Source: an uncultured Enterobacteriaceae bacterium (lineage in GTDB: Bacteria > Pseudomonadota > Gammaproteobacteria > Enterobacterales > Enterobacteriaceae). From it: 51,813 nt of DNA. The notes under the pieces were generated by a model. That model made no database searches. It was not told the origin of the DNA and saw nothing but the letters and a program-made list of their open reading frames with translations. Numbering within the stretch: position 1 is the stretch's first letter; each line of letters begins with the position of its first letter. The position numbers were made by a program, and so were the translations under genes. Shown here one piece after another: positions 51,094-51,813 of the stretch. The stretch spans positions 1 to 51,813 of the forward strand of contig CALYPF010000004.1 of assembly GCA_945271245.1 (NCBI GenBank), written 5' to 3'.

Positions 51094-51813
51094 ATGCCTG
51101 ATATGAAAAAAGCCTTATTGGTGAAGGCGTTGACTCGCCGGGCGCTGCTGCGGCGCGCAGCGGGGGTTGCCGCACTGGCGCTGATTTATGCACCAGGCGC
51201 TAACGCGTTGAGGCAAAAGACGCCGGTGGACGTAGGGGATTTTTACCGCGGCGACTGGCCTGCGGCATTCAGACGCGCTTTTAACGCGGCCGACCATGTG
51301 GTGGTGCCGAAAAACCGGGTGTGTGACGATTTCAACGCGGGGATTGTTATTCCCAAAGGTAAAACACTGACCATCCGCGGCGGCATTAGCGGTAACGGGC
51401 GCGGCCGCTTTGTGCTGCAGGACGGTTGTCAGGTGGCGGGCGAAGACGGCGGGCGGATTAATAATGTGACGCTGGACGTACGCGGTTCAGACTGTGCGAT
51501 CCGCGGCCTGGATATGAGTGGTAAAGCGCCCGTTACTCAGATTTATATTGGCGGCAAAGAAAAGCGCAATATGCGCAATTTGATTGTCGAGAAGCTTCGG
51601 GTGCACGATGCGAATTACGCCATCCTGCGGCAGGGGTTTCATAATCAGCTTGACGGTGCGCGCATTACGCACTGCCATTTTCAGCGCCTGCAGGGCGATG
51701 CGATTGAGTGGAATGTGGCAATCAATGACAAAAATATCCTGATTTCCGACCACCTGATTGAGGATATTTGTCAACAACGGGTAAAAAGTGATCCACTTAC
51801 CGTCACCACCAAC
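51094..51813 (+). pseudogene. wcaM: Colanic acid protein WcaM, truncated by IS
   Basis: The open frame from ATG 51094 (GAGG four bases upstream) runs off the window. The N-terminus is a twin-arginine-like signal (TRRALLRR then a hydrophobic stretch), as in E. coli WcaM, which has SRRTFL. The body is a parallel beta-helix with [16 protein letters not shown] and [11 protein letters not shown]. Homology ends at ISDHLIEDI, codon 225, and from 51769 the frame reads 15 codons of the IS. E. coli WcaM is 464 aa, so half the protein is missing. WcaM's exact role is unknown and it is the last gene of the operon. A second possible start, three codons later at 51103, would not change this. Confidence 0.92.
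51769..51813. mobile_element. Terminus of an insertion sequence, entering wcaM
   Basis: The last 45 nt begin TGTCAACAACGGG and are the exact reverse complement of positions 6-50. The identity starts at TG directly after wcaM codon 225. It is therefore the same IS terminus as at the left window edge, in the opposite orientation. The transposase and far end lie outside the window. Confidence 0.8.

Overview
The window is an enterobacterial chromosome segment. The evidence is its fixed gene order baeR-baeS-mdtD-mdtC-mdtB-mdtA, yegD, alkA, udk-dcd-asmA, yegH, followed by a complete-order colanic acid (wza to wcaM) operon. Protein lengths and motifs match the Escherichia coli K-12 orthologues closely, but the GC-rich codon use and the lack of yegE between alkA and udk suggest another genus of Enterobacteriaceae. 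I do not assign it further.

Layout. 1-50: one end of an insertion sequence (IS). 51-3519: the left end of a Mu-like transposable prophage, holding end-binding sites, repressor c, operator, ner, transposase A and a muB cut off after about 38 codons by the IS. About 3519-8646: a minus-strand accessory cluster that reads as a class II microcin locus. It runs precursor with double-glycine leader, small membrane protein, TcdA/TcdB-like glycosyltransferase, HlyD/CvaA-like adaptor and C39-peptidase ABC exporter. The exporter gene is cut inside its ATPase domain by the Mu-like element. 9024-20087: the mdtABCD-baeSR efflux and envelope-stress operon. 20404-26119: yegD, alkA, udk, dcd, asmA. 26288-26608: an IS3-family remnant. 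26693-28303: yegH. 28304-29506: a long non-coding stretch with a 7/8-bp tandem repeat, a RcsAB box and a JUMPstart/ops element. 29507-51768: the colanic acid operon, whose last gene, wcaM, is broken after codon 225 by the same IS end as at the left edge.

How the parts fit. The core genes are ordinary: a drug/bile efflux pump with its two-component system, nucleotide salvage, DNA alkylation repair, outer-membrane assembly, and Rcs/RfaH-controlled capsule synthesis. The most novel part is the cluster at 3.4-8.7 kb. A 95-aa precursor has a 15-residue GG leader like that of colicin V and an 80-residue core that is about 36% glycine with an odd number (three) of cysteines. It lies in one transcription direction with a GT-A-type glycosyltransferase and a dedicated type I exporter. 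I infer a glycosylated microcin, which I do not recognise as a described system. In this strain the exporter is disrupted, so the locus is probably a silent relic or a producer that has lost export.

The two window edges carry the same 45-bp IS terminus in inverted orientation. The segment therefore lies between two oppositely oriented IS copies, or the assembly broke at two copies of the repeat.
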